Below, one piece after another: positions 8,613-16,598 of a stretch of DNA of 46,812 nt (its first letter is position 1; each line of letters opens with the position of its first letter). The translations under genes and the position numbers were made by a program. A model generated the notes under the pieces. That model did no database searches. It was given only the letters and a program-made list of their open reading frames with translations, and was not told where the DNA came from. This stretch comes from Streptomyces swartbergensis (GTDB lineage Bacteria > Actinomycetota > Actinomycetes > Streptomycetales > Streptomycetaceae): the NCBI RefSeq assembly GCF_002148965.1, contig NZ_NGFN01000008.1:12135-58946 (forward strand), written 5' to 3'.

Positions 8613-8888
8613 GTGAGCGACCCCGAGTACGGAGACATCCAGCTCACCCGACATTTCGGCATCGGAGTCACCGTCGACGAGGCCCCGCAGCGGGCCAAGA
8701 TGGACGTCGACCTCCTCGCCCAGCCAGGCCTCTACCTCCGCGTCGAACGCGGTGACATCGTCATCGCCGACCAGGTCGTCTACCGCATCACCGGCTACGA
8801 CCCCGCCAACTGCACGCTCACCCTCGAGCTCATCAAGGACTGGCGACCAGGCCAGAAAGACGACCCCAACGCCGAGACGCAGCCGTGA
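8613..8888 (+). CDS. Hypothetical protein
   Basis: 91 residues from GTG at 8613, with GAGGAG at 8599-8604. A beta-rich core (YLRVERGDIVIADQVVYRI) with an acidic tail. The stop overlaps the following HNH gene by 4 nt. No recognised family. Confidence 0.5.
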   Translation: MSDPEYGDIQLTRHFGIGVTVDEAPQRAKMDVDLLAQPGLYLRVERGDIVIADQVVYRITGYDPANCTLTLELIKDWRPGQKDDPNAETQP

Positions 8889-9178
8889 GCGGCGGCTGGC
8901 AGGGCAGTGACCGCAAGAGCCGGCTGCCATCCAACTGGGCGAAGATCCGCGCCAAGGTGCTCGCCCGCGACGTGGTCTGCCAGATCTGCAACGTCCGGCC
9001 AGCAACCCACTGCGACCACATCGAAGCCAAGACCGACGCCCACGCAGAAGACCGACTCCAAGGCGTATGCGCCACCTGCCACGGCCTCAAGTCCAGCCGC
9101 GAAGGCAACGAGGCGCAGCGCGCCAACCCCCGGCCCGGGCGGCGACGCCCCGAAGAACCACACCCCGGACTGAGGTGA
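8885..9178 (+). CDS. HNH endonuclease (small)
   Basis: 97 residues from GTG at 8885. A zinc-binding pair (CQIC, residues about 35-38) is followed by the HNH core HCDHIEAKTDAHAED and a second pair CATCHGLKSSREG. HNH proteins of this size encoded near terminases in HK97-type phages commonly assist terminase cleavage; small HNH genes can also be homing endonucleases. It lies about 2.6 kb before TerS, and a larger HNH gene sits between them, so which one partners the terminase is unclear. Confidence 0.8.
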   Translation: MSGGWQGSDRKSRLPSNWAKIRAKVLARDVVCQICNVRPATHCDHIEAKTDAHAEDRLQGVCATCHGLKSSREGNEAQRANPRPGRRRPEEPHPGLR

Positions 9179-9182
9179 CGCC

Positions 9183-9413
9183 GTGCCTGCATACCTCGTC
9201 ATCCACGCCGAACGACACGGCGACGACACCCTCATCGAAGACCCCAACCTCACCGTCGAGTTCGTAGACGGATGGATCCTCTTCAAAGACCGCGACACCC
9301 TCGCAGAAAACCCGGTCGCCATCGCAGTCCCAGCCACGCAAGTCCGGCGCGTAGAACGGGTAGACGAACCACAAGCCCCCGACCAACCGGAGCCCGCGCC
9401 GCAGAAGGAGTGA
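9183..9413 (+). CDS. Hypothetical small protein
   Basis: 76 residues from GTG. It has a short beta-rich domain (YLVIHAERHGDDTLI, VEFVDGWILF, AIAVPATQVRRVE) and a Pro/Glu-rich tail. The general layout recalls a small single-domain phage protein with a strand-turn-strand core. No recognised function. The tail contains a copy of GGAGCCCGCGCC (9389) that does not abut a start. Confidence 0.5.
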   Translation: MPAYLVIHAERHGDDTLIEDPNLTVEFVDGWILFKDRDTLAENPVAIAVPATQVRRVERVDEPQAPDQPEPAPQKE

Positions 9414-9418
9414 GACCT

Positions 9419-9676
9419 GTGGCAAGCCGAGGCAAGTCCAACCGGCGCATCGTCCGCGAAGGCCGACGGTACTGGAGCGACCGCCCCACCAGCGGAGGCA
9501 AGGCAGCCGGCGTCGGCTACGCCCTCCGCTCCGGATCGTTCACCCGCTGCGTATCCCGCGTGCAGCGCTTCATGGGCCCCCGGGCGCGCGGGTACTGCGC
9601 TCTCAGGTTCAAGGAAGCGACCGGTCACTGGCCCGGCTCGAAGGCCAACCGCGGCACCAAGGGGCGACGCGGATAA
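9419..9676 (+). CDS. Small basic protein
   Basis: 85 residues from GTG at 9419 with GAAGGAG upstream. Strongly Arg/Gly/Lys-rich (SRGKSNRRIVREGRRYW at the start, KANRGTKGRRG at the end), which suggests nucleic-acid binding. No fold is recognised. It closes the left operon; a promoter-like element and a hairpin follow. Confidence 0.45.
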   Translation: MASRGKSNRRIVREGRRYWSDRPTSGGKAAGVGYALRSGSFTRCVSRVQRFMGPRARGYCALRFKEATGHWPGSKANRGTKGRRG

Positions 9677-9687
9677 CACCAACGTCC

Positions 9688-9718
9688 TTACACAAACCGG
9701 AAGTTGAACTGCGATAAT
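9688..9718 (+). promoter_or_regulatory. Candidate promoter for the zinc-ribbon HNH gene
   Basis: TTACAC (9688) and GATAAT (9713) are separated by 19 nt in an AT-richer patch about 70 nt before the gene at 9791. The -10 matches 5 of 6 consensus bases and the -35 is weak. The gene break here makes a new promoter plausible. Confidence 0.4.
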
Positions 9719-9729
9719 GGAATGAAGGA

Positions 9730-9760
9730 ACCCCGGCGACTGCGCCAACAGTCCCGGGGT
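9730..9760 (+). promoter_or_regulatory. Strong hairpin in the leader of the HNH gene
   Basis: ACCCCGG plus ACTG pair with CAGT plus CCGGGGT across a 6-nt loop (CGCCAA), with small interruptions. It lies just after the candidate promoter and 30 nt before the ATG. No U-tract follows, so attenuation, mRNA stabilisation or a protein binding site are more likely than simple termination. Confidence 0.5.
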
Positions 9761-9790
9761 CATGGACGACCCTGACTGGACAGGACCGAC

Positions 9791-10936
9791 ATGACCAACC
9801 ATACGCGAGCGTGTTCTGCCTGCGGCGACACGTTCACCAGCGTCCGATCCGATGCCACCGTGTGCTCGAGGAAGTGCTGGTATCGCCTCCGTAAGGCGCG
9901 CAGCATGGGCGCCAGCCAGCCGACGCCGCGAACGTGCCGTGGCTGCACTGCGGACCTCTCTCAGCGCCACGGCAACGCCCGATACTGTCAGGACTGCTAC
10001 AGGGCGCGAGAGCAGGAGCACCAGGCCAACCGGGCGCGCAGCGCAACGTGCCCGCACTGTGGACAGACTTACACGGCTAAGACCGGCCGTGAGAAGTACT
10101 GCACCCTGCGCTGTAGTGGTCTCGCAGCCCGAGCGAGGCAGCTGGCAATGAAAATGTACAGGACGTGCGCCGCCTGCGGTGTCGCCTTCACGGCCACCGA
10201 CACGCGACAGGTCACCTGCTCGATCGCGTGCAGGATGTGGTCGAGAAACCACCCGGGCGAGCCGAGGATCACGGTCATACCGTGCGTCGTCTGTGGGGCG
10301 CCCGCCGAGGGAAGTCGAGCCGGCGTCAAATACTGCTCCACGGAGTGCCAGCGGGAACCCTTCAACCGGCTGCGCCGAGAACGACGAGGCGTGGAGGCGA
10401 AGCCACCGAAGCACACGAATTGCGTTGCATGCAGTGAGCCGATTCCGGCCCCGCGCCCAGGAAAGAAGTACTGCTCGAAGAAGTGCGGCACCCGTTACTA
10501 CGTCGCCCCTGACCGCTTCCTTGAGAGGTTCGGGCGAACGTGCGAGCGCTGCGGGGCAGCGATCGACGACGGCGAGCGGATCTGTAAGCGGTTCTGCACC
10601 ACCAGCTGCCAGGTGATGCATAACCAGGACGTGCGGCGCATGCGACGTCGCGGCCTCCCGATGGAGCGCATCTCGCGGGCTGAGATCTTCGACCGCGATG
10701 GGATGCTCTGCCATCTGTGCTACCTACCCATCACAGGGAAGCCGACGATCGACCACATCATCCCGATTGCCACGCCGGGTTCACCCGGACACGTCTGGGA
10801 GAACGTGGCCGCCGCACACCGCGCTTGCAACAGCGGCAAGCGTGACCGAGTGCGGCCCGAGGACTGGGTTCTCTACGAGGAACTGCGGCTTCGTCGCCCT
10901 ACCGAGAAGCGGCAGCCAGCGAGACGTCCTGCTTGA
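9791..10936 (+). CDS. HNH nuclease with seven tandem zinc ribbons
   Basis: 381 residues from ATG at 9791. Seven successive zinc-ribbon-like units of the form CxxC ... C(x2-3)C cover about residues 8-280 (CSAC, CRGC, CPHC, CAAC, CVVC, CVAC, CERC as first pairs). The C-terminal 90 residues are an HNH nuclease: CHLC, TIDHIIPIATPGSPGHVWEN, then HRACNSGKRDR. Domain order suggests a DNA-reading zinc array that positions the nuclease. It has its own promoter-like region and terminator, which fits a homing endonuclease; a packaging-associated role near TerS is the alternative. Confidence 0.8.
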   Translation: MTNHTRACSACGDTFTSVRSDATVCSRKCWYRLRKARSMGASQPTPRTCRGCTADLSQRHGNARYCQDCYRAREQEHQANRARSATCPHCGQTYTAKTGREKYCTLRCSGLAARARQLAMKMYRTCAACGVAFTATDTRQVTCSIACRMWSRNHPGEPRITVIPCVVCGAPAEGSRAGVKYCSTECQREPFNRLRRERRGVEAKPPKHTNCVACSEPIPAPRPGKKYCSKKCGTRYYVAPDRFLERFGRTCERCGAAIDDGERICKRFCTTSCQVMHNQDVRRMRRRGLPMERISRAEIFDRDGMLCHLCYLPITGKPTIDHIIPIATPGSPGHVWENVAAAHRACNSGKRDRVRPEDWVLYEELRLRRPTEKRQPARRPA

Positions 10937-10948
10937 CCTCGGCAGGTG

Positions 10949-10979
10949 GAGACCTCGACGCTTCGCGCGTCGGGGTCTC
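10949..10979 (+). terminator. Hairpin after the zinc-ribbon HNH gene
   Basis: A 13-bp stem with one U-G pair: GAGACC.CGACGC, loop TTCGC, GCGTCG.GGTCTC. It lies 12 nt after the stop. The following bases are not T-rich, so it is a stable 3' hairpin or an actinobacterial I-shaped terminator. Confidence 0.55.
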
Positions 10980-11003
10980 TGCATTCCCGAGAGGTTGGCG
11001 CAG

Positions 11004-11663
11004 GTGACTCACACGCTGCATGTCACCCCGATCGGCGACCTGGTCGAGCACGACACCAGCACGGCCGAGGCCGACTGCGTGTGCGGACCAGAGGTCAAGC
11101 CAGCCGCCCACGAGGATGGGTCGATCGGCTGGCTGCTCGTACACCACTCCCTCGACGGCAGGGAGCAGGCCGACAGGGTAGGGCGGGCGCCGGCCGCCCC
11201 CTACGTGCCGCCCTACCCACCACGCGGCGGTAGGGCATGGCACGGCACGCCAGGGCGAGGCAGGCCGATGCGGTCATGGTCATCGCGTCGCAGCGACATC
11301 GAGTCGAACGGCGATCGAACGCGATCAGGGCGAGAGTTGATCGCGGTTCTGGGTGGGCCGACGGCCGGCTGGGCGTCTGGCTGGATGCGAGCTGAGTGGA
11401 TCAAGCATCGTGATCGCCACCACCAAGATCACCCGGGGGAAGATCCCCTTCCCGTGATCTTTCCGGATCGGGGCCGTCTACACGCTAAGACCGAGGACGG
11501 GTCTGGGGACTTTGGATCGTCGAGGAGGTGGGCTCGGTGGCAGGTCGCGGACCGCAGCCCAAAGACCCCTCGCGTCGAGCCAGGGGCAACAAGGATCCGA
11601 TCGCGCAGACGGTCCTGCGCTTCGAGCATGCGGAGCCGCCGGAGCTGCCGACTCTGTCGGTGA
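11004..11663 (+). CDS. Conserved small phage protein with unusual run-on C-terminus
   Basis: GTG at 11004 opens a frame of 219 codons. Only the first about 55 residues look conserved (HVTPIGDLVEHDTSTAEADC, then GSIGWLLVHHSLDGRE), matching short phage proteins that normally end soon after that motif. The remaining about 165 residues are low-complexity and Arg-rich, and the end overlaps the start of TerS by 127 nt. A stop lies in the +1 frame at 11178, so a lost stop or a frameshift near 11170 may have extended it. The real product may be only about 11004-11180. Confidence 0.45.
   Translation: MTHTLHVTPIGDLVEHDTSTAEADCVCGPEVKPAAHEDGSIGWLLVHHSLDGREQADRVGRAPAAPYVPPYPPRGGRAWHGTPGRGRPMRSWSSRRSDIESNGDRTRSGRELIAVLGGPTAGWASGWMRAEWIKHRDRHHQDHPGEDPLPVIFPDRGRLHAKTEDGSGDFGSSRRWARWQVADRSPKTPRVEPGATRIRSRRRSCASSMRSRRSCRLCR
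11170..11536. other. Leader region before the packaging operon
   Basis: No convincing independent gene is seen here; the run-on frame from 11004 crosses it. It holds clustered GATC-containing words and the inverted repeat listed at 11425. It could contain the late promoter and/or a packaging recognition site, since small-terminase binding sites often lie in or beside terS; neither is proven by the sequence. Confidence 0.3.
11425..11461. promoter_or_regulatory. Inverted repeat upstream of TerS
   Basis: AAGATCAC (11425-11432) and GTGATCTT (11454-11461) are perfect 8-bp arms, with inner GGGG and CCCC blocks that extend the stem. It lies about 75 nt before the TerS start. It may be an operator, a terminator or a terminase recognition element. 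Confidence 0.45.
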
Positions 11664-12016
11664 TGAAGGACGGCGAGCTCGTCGAGTACGCATGGCCGGC
11701 CCGGACGCTGGACTGGTGGGAGATGTGGAAGGCATCCCCGCAGGCAGAGCACTTCTCGTCGACGGACTGGGACTTCCTCCTCGACACGGCCGTGGTGCAT
11801 GCGCGGTTGTGGTCAGGGGAAATGTCGGCAGCTGCCGAACTGCGGCTGAGGGTGGCGAAGTTCGGTGCCACCCCGGAGGACCGGGCTCGTCTGCGCATGC
11901 AGTTCGCCCAGGCCGACGAGGCGGATAGTAAGCGGCCAGAGGGCGGTCGGTCGGCGAGGGAGCGGCGAGGCGTCCTGCGGGCGCTGCCGCCACCTGAGGA
12001 GGCGTCGGGAGGCTGA
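11537..12016 (+). CDS. terS: Terminase small subunit
   Basis: 159 residues from GTG at 11537. This start fits AGGAGG at 11523-11528 and gives the family-typical start MAGRGPQPKDPSRRARGNKD. The small subunit recognises phage DNA and hands it to the large subunit. Pro-rich and basic N-terminus, helical middle (DFLLDTAVVHARLWSG, ELRLRVAKFGATPEDRARL) and a variable tail. The large-subunit gene starts one base after its stop. Confidence 0.85.
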   Translation: MAGRGPQPKDPSRRARGNKDPIAQTVLRFEHAEPPELPTLSVMKDGELVEYAWPARTLDWWEMWKASPQAEHFSSTDWDFLLDTAVVHARLWSGEMSAAAELRLRVAKFGATPEDRARLRMQFAQADEADSKRPEGGRSARERRGVLRALPPPEEASGG

Positions 12017-12017
12017 C

Positions 12018-13655
12018 ATGTCGTGGAAGCCGCCAGAGCCTGGGGCCGTTCCGACCTTGGGGTTCGAGGTCATCGATTGGATCTCGGAGATGCTGGCGGC
12101 ACCGGACCGCGGCGAGTACGAGCCGTTCGTGCTGTATCCGGAGCAGGAGGATTTCGTCCTCCGCTACTACGAGATCAACCCGCACACTGGGAAGCGTCGC
12201 TTCCGCCGGGGGGTGATCTCCCGGCCTCGCGGCTGGGGTTGAGGCAAGTCCCCCTTCCTAGCTGCCCTGGCCATCGTTGAGGCGCTCGGGCCGGTTGTTC
12301 CGGACGGCTGGGATGCCGACGGGCAGCCGGTCGGGAAGCCCTGGTCAGAAGTGCGGACGCCGCTGGTGCAGATCGCCGCCGTGTCGGAGACGCAGACGAA
12401 GAACACGTGGGCACCGCTGCTAGAGATGCTGCAGGGCCCGGTGCTGGATGAGTATCCGGGCCTGGAGCCGCTGGACAGCTTCGTGAACCTGCCGCGGGGT
12501 CGTATTGAGCCGATCACGTCGTCGGCTCGCACGGTGAAGGGCAACAAGCCGGTGTTCGCCGTGCTGGACCAGACGGAGGAGTGGGTCCGCTCGAACAACG
12601 GGCTGCGCCTGGCGGAGACGATGCGGATCAACGCGGCCAAGGTCGGCGGCACGACCATCGAGTCTCCGAACGCCTACATCCCGGGCGAGGGGTCGGTAGC
12701 AGAGGAGTCGGCCGCGTTCTGGGCGAAGATCCGTGAAGGGCGCGCGCGGGACGACGGCCTGTACTACGACCACCGTGAGGCGCCTCCAGAGACGGACATG
12801 ACCGACCGGGATTCGCTGCTGGCCGGCCTGTCTTTCACCTATGGCGACTCGGCTGACCGGAACGGCGGGCATGTCGACCTGGACACGATCGTGGCAACGA
12901 TCTGGGACCCGGGCACGGATCCGCAGACGTCGCGCGCGGACTTCCTGAATCAGATCACGCACGCCTCCGACTCGTGGATCTCGCAGCCAGAGTGGGCCGG
13001 GGTGGCCGCGGCGGACAAGGTGGTCGGCAGGGGCGAGGAGATCGTCCTTGGCTTCGACGGATCACGGCGCCGCAATCGCGGTGTCACGGACGCGACTGCT
13101 TTGGTTGGCTGCCGTGTCTCGGATGGCCACCTGTTCCTGCTGGGCTGTTGGGAGCAGCCGGACGGTCCGTTCGGCCAGGACTGGCAAGTGCCCATCGTCG
13201 AGGTGCTGGCGACCGTCGAGGATGCCTTCCGGGACTACAAGGTCGTCGGCATGTACGCGGACCCGGCCAGATGGGAGTCCCATGTGGCGAAGTGGGAAGC
13301 GGACCACGGTCGACGGCTGAAGCTCAAGGCGTCAACGCAGCACCCGATCGAGTGGTGGATGACGGGCGGTCGGTCATTTCAGATCGTGCGGGCGCTGGAG
13401 AAGTTCAGGTCGAGCGTCGTCGACGGGGAGCTGTCGCATGACGCATCGAGTGTGCTGATGCGGCACGTTCTCAACGCCCGGCGCCGCTCATCGCGGACGG
13501 GCATCCAGATCATGAAGGAACACCCGGACAGCCCGAACAAGATCGACGCGGCGATCGCTGCCGTCCTCGCCTGGCAGTGCCGTGTGGATGCGATGGCCAA
13601 GGGGCTCGGTCGTAAGAAGGCCGGCAAGTCGGGACGGGTGGTGGTGTTGAAGTGA
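12018..13655 (+). CDS. terL: Terminase large subunit, interrupted by in-frame TGA
   Basis: Read through, the frame gives 545 codons, the usual size. ATG at 12018 follows GGGAGG. The ATPase part has SRPRGWG-stop-GKSPF, so TGA at 12240-12242 (codon 75) falls inside the Walker A loop; Walker B-like VFAVLDQTEEW is near residues 179-189. The nuclease part has GFDGS (Asp347), MYADPARW and a final DAAIAAVLAW helix. No other stop or frame change occurs, and both sides are conserved. Without readthrough only a 74-residue fragment, or an internal GTG product at 12351 lacking Walker A, could be made. Sequencing error, suppression, or an inactivated prophage are the options. Confidence 0.85.
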
Positions 13656-15115
13656 CCGTTTCCATCCCCGAGCTGCCGCTGGTGTATCTGTCGGATGACG
13701 AGCTGGCCCTGGTGAACATGCTGCGGGCGGACATGCTGCGTGACCGGTGGGCGCTGACGCTGCGGGACGCGTACTTCAACGGCGAGCAGCTGGTGCGCGA
13801 CCTCGGCATCTCGATCCCGCCGCAACTCAAGGGCCTGCACACGGTGATCGGTTGGCCGCGGGTGGGTGTGGAGTCGTTGGAGGAGCGTCTCGATTTGGAG
13901 GCGTTCCGCTGGGCGGACGGTGCGGACTCCGGCGAGCTGACGGAGATCGCCGAGGCGAACGATCTGTTCGACGAGTCGTCGTTGGCCCACCTGGATGCCC
14001 TGGTGTACGGCCGGGAGTACCTCGCCGTTGGTTCGGGGGACTGTGACGGCGAGTGCCCGCCGCTGATCTCGGTCGAGTCGCCGCTGGACATGACCCTCAT
14101 GTGGGATGCCCGGCTGCGGATGGGCACGGCGGCTCTGCGGGAGTGTGCCGCGGACTCGTACATCGAGTCGGGGCCTGAGGAGCGGATGCTGGTCCTGTAT
14201 CTGCCGGATCAAACGGTGATGTGCCTGCCGTCGGAGAGCGGCGGGTGGGAGGTCATCGACCGCGACATCCACAACCTCGGTGTTGTGCCGGTCGTCAGGA
14301 TGGCGAATAGGCAGCGGACCGCGGACCGGGTGGGTAAGTCTGAGATCACCCCGGAGGTCATGTCGATCACGGATGCGGCGTGTCGGCGCCTGATGGGCAT
14401 GGAGGTGGCGGCTGAGTTCTTCGGTGCCCCGCAGCGTTACATCCTCGGCGCCAGCGAGTCGGCGTTTCAGGACGCGGACGGTACGGCGAAGTCGGCGTGG
14501 GAGACGTACATCGGCCGTGTGCTCGCTTTGGAGCGGGATGAGGACGGCAACGTCCCGGACGTCGGACAGTTCGCGGCGCATGACCCGACGGGCATGACGA
14601 AGATCATCGACCTGTACGCGCGGATCATGTCCAGCCAGTTTGGTCTGCCGCCGCACATGCTCGGCTACACCACGGACAACCCGGCCTCCGCGGATGCGAT
14701 CCGCTCCACCGAGGCGAAGCTGGTGAAGCGCTCGGAGCGGCGGATTCGCCGCTTCGGGGCGGCGTGGCAGCAGGCGATGCGGCTCGCGCTGTGGGTGCGG
14801 GATGGTGAGCCGCCGGAGAAGACCCGCCGGATCGAGACGGTGTGGCGGAACCCTGCGACTCCGACGGTGGCGGCTCAGGTGGATGCCACGGTGAAGCTGG
14901 TTCAGGCGGGTGTTCTGCCGGCCGATTCTGACGTCACGTTGGAGATGGCGGGGTTCACGGAGGCGCAGCGGCAGCGGATCGCTGTGGATCGCCGCCGGTC
15001 GGCTGCTTCTGCGGCTGGTGGTGCGCTGATGGAGCGGCTGGCCGCTTTGAGCGACCGGCCGGGCGGATCTCTGCCGGACGTGGTGGAGGCCGATGATGGC
15101 GACGACGGTCTCTGA
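13652..15115 (+). CDS. Portal protein
   Basis: 487 residues from GTG at 13652, overlapping the TerL stop by 4 nt. It follows TerL in the standard order, has SPP1 gp6-like portal features (YFNGEQLVRDLGISIPPQL, SSQFGLPPHMLGYTTDNPAS, then basic helices RRIRRFGAAWQQAM) and the usual length. It forms the dodecameric DNA gate of the head vertex. The acidic tail (VEADDGDDGL) is variable in the family. Confidence 0.88.
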   Translation: MTVSIPELPLVYLSDDELALVNMLRADMLRDRWALTLRDAYFNGEQLVRDLGISIPPQLKGLHTVIGWPRVGVESLEERLDLEAFRWADGADSGELTEIAEANDLFDESSLAHLDALVYGREYLAVGSGDCDGECPPLISVESPLDMTLMWDARLRMGTAALRECAADSYIESGPEERMLVLYLPDQTVMCLPSESGGWEVIDRDIHNLGVVPVVRMANRQRTADRVGKSEITPEVMSITDAACRRLMGMEVAAEFFGAPQRYILGASESAFQDADGTAKSAWETYIGRVLALERDEDGNVPDVGQFAAHDPTGMTKIIDLYARIMSSQFGLPPHMLGYTTDNPASADAIRSTEAKLVKRSERRIRRFGAAWQQAMRLALWVRDGEPPEKTRRIETVWRNPATPTVAAQVDATVKLVQAGVLPADSDVTLEMAGFTEAQRQRIAVDRRRSAASAAGGALMERLAALSDRPGGSLPDVVEADDGDDGL

Positions 15116-15869
15116 CGGTGGTCGTGGCCCGGACCGGTACCGGTCGGCACAACGCGGGTTGACGCGGCTGCTGGTGCGGGATGTGCGCGGCCTCCGTCGT
15201 CTGATCATTCCGTCGCGGTTGCGGCAGTCGATGCCCGACTGGTTCGCCGCTGTGCAGGCGGTCGTGGACCAGTACGCGCAGGCGTCGGCTGCTCTCGGTG
15301 CCGAGTTCTATGACGTGCAGCGGGATGCGGCCGCGGTGCCCGGCGCCTTCACGGTGCCGGTCTCGGAACCTCCTCCGCCTGAGAAGACGGAGGCCTCGTT
15401 GCGCTGGGCGGCGAAGGACGTGTGGGAACGCGATCCTGAGCTGGCCACGGCAGCGCAGCGGGAGCCTCTCGATATCCGGTTGGTGCAGGCGGAGAAGAAG
15501 GCCGAGCTGGTCGCTCAGAAGCTGGTCGCCGATACGGGCCGGAGCACTGTCCTGGAGGCGGTGCGGCAGGACCCGCAGGCGCGAGCGTGGGCACGCTCGG
15601 CAGCGCTCGGCGCGTGCGCCTTCTGCAAGATGCTCGCCAGCAGAGGAAGTGTGTACGCCCAAGACACGGTCGACTTCCGCGCCCATGACGGCTGCCACTG
15701 CGGCGTGATCCCAGTCTTTGCGGGGCAGACGTTCGAGCCGTCCCCGCAGGCTCGTGAGTGGGCGCGGCTGTACGAGGAGTATGCCGCCGGCCACTCCGGT
15801 AGCCAGCTTCGCCGGTTCCGGCGGGCGCTGGCGGAGCACGACTCGAACCCGCTCCCGGGTTCTTTCTGA
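15096..15869 (+). CDS. MuF-like minor capsid protein
   Basis: 257 residues. ATG at 15096 is 6 nt after GGAGG (15085-15089) and preferred to ATG 15093, which would leave only 3 nt. The first 20 codons overlap the portal gene. The C-terminal pattern CAFCKMLASRGSVY followed by FRAHDGCHCGVIPVF is the Cys/His signature of VG15/MuF-type head proteins encoded directly after portals. These act in head morphogenesis and may be injected with DNA. Confidence 0.8.
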   Translation: MATTVSDGGRGPDRYRSAQRGLTRLLVRDVRGLRRLIIPSRLRQSMPDWFAAVQAVVDQYAQASAALGAEFYDVQRDAAAVPGAFTVPVSEPPPPEKTEASLRWAAKDVWERDPELATAAQREPLDIRLVQAEKKAELVAQKLVADTGRSTVLEAVRQDPQARAWARSAALGACAFCKMLASRGSVYAQDTVDFRAHDGCHCGVIPVFAGQTFEPSPQAREWARLYEEYAAGHSGSQLRRFRRALAEHDSNPLPGSF

Positions 15870-15873
15870 CCCT

Positions 15874-15892
15874 GGTCGCCCTGGTGGCGGCC
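15874..15892 (+). terminator. Intrinsic terminator or attenuator before the scaffold gene
   Basis: GGTCGCC, loop CTGGT, GGCGGCC (one U-G pair), followed by TTCTTCATTTC. It lies between the MuF and scaffold genes and could lower readthrough from the portal genes relative to capsid expression. Confidence 0.5.
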
Positions 15893-15929
15893 TTCTTCAT
15901 TTCGACAGCCCCTGGAGGGCCGATTCGTC

Positions 15930-16586
15930 ATGCCCGAAGAGAACGAGACCGTCGAGCAGCAGGAGTCCGGCACGGAGGAGACCGTCGAGGAGACGGCCAC
16001 TGACGGCCAGGGCGGCACCGAGCAGCAGGACGACGCCCGGGAGGCGGAGCCCGACCGCGAGGACCAGCCGTTCGACCGGAAGAAGTTCGAGGCCGAGCTT
16101 CGCAAGAAGAACAGCGAGGCCGCGAACCTCCGCAAGCGTCTGAAGGAACTCGAACCGCTGGCGAAGAAGGCCAAGGAGTTCGAGGACGCGCAGAAGTCCG
16201 AGCAGGAGCGCCTCAACGACCAGCTCGCCGCCGCGCAGGAGCAGATCGCCACGACCCGCAAGCGTCTCGTGGAGGCTCGGGTGCAGGCACTGGCCGGCTC
16301 GCCGGCGGGGGAGCGGGCGGCATTCACCGACCCGGAGGACGCGATCGGCTCGCTCGACCTCTCCGCGTACATCGACGACTCGGGCGATATCGACGAGTCC
16401 GCCATTGAGGCGGATCTCCAGGCGCTGTTGGAGCGCAAGCCGCACTGGGCGAAGACCCAGCCCCAGGAGGGCCCGCGGCGCCCCGCACCGGACCGCACGC
16501 AAGCGTCCGGCGCCAACAAGCAACGGACCCTCAACCCCTCGGACGAGTTCGAGGGGTTCATGAACTCGCGGCTCTTGCGCCGCTGA
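15930..16586 (+). CDS. Capsid scaffolding protein
   Basis: 218 residues. Acidic, low-complexity N-terminus (residues 1-50), a long charged coiled coil (about 50-115; KKFEAELRKKNSEAANLRKR) and a basic C-terminus. This organisation, immediately before the major capsid gene, is typical of HK97-fold phage scaffolds, which nucleate procapsid assembly and are then removed. ATG at 15930 follows GGAGG with a longer spacer. Confidence 0.85.
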   Translation: MPEENETVEQQESGTEETVEETATDGQGGTEQQDDAREAEPDREDQPFDRKKFEAELRKKNSEAANLRKRLKELEPLAKKAKEFEDAQKSEQERLNDQLAAAQEQIATTRKRLVEARVQALAGSPAGERAAFTDPEDAIGSLDLSAYIDDSGDIDESAIEADLQALLERKPHWAKTQPQEGPRRPAPDRTQASGANKQRTLNPSDEFEGFMNSRLLRR

Positions 16587-16598
16587 AAGAGGTAGACC

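Noticed and set aside
8795..10714. 639-codon minus-strand frame
   Set aside because: It lies opposite two HNH genes with clear zinc and catalytic motifs and has no ribosome site or recognisable domain.
12240..12242. Selenocysteine insertion in TerL
   Set aside because: No obvious SECIS-like hairpin was identified immediately after the TGA, and terminases are not known selenoproteins. A point change or suppression is simpler.
13379..15208. 609-codon minus-strand frame
   Set aside because: Antisense to the portal gene; very Arg-rich and without domain-like features.
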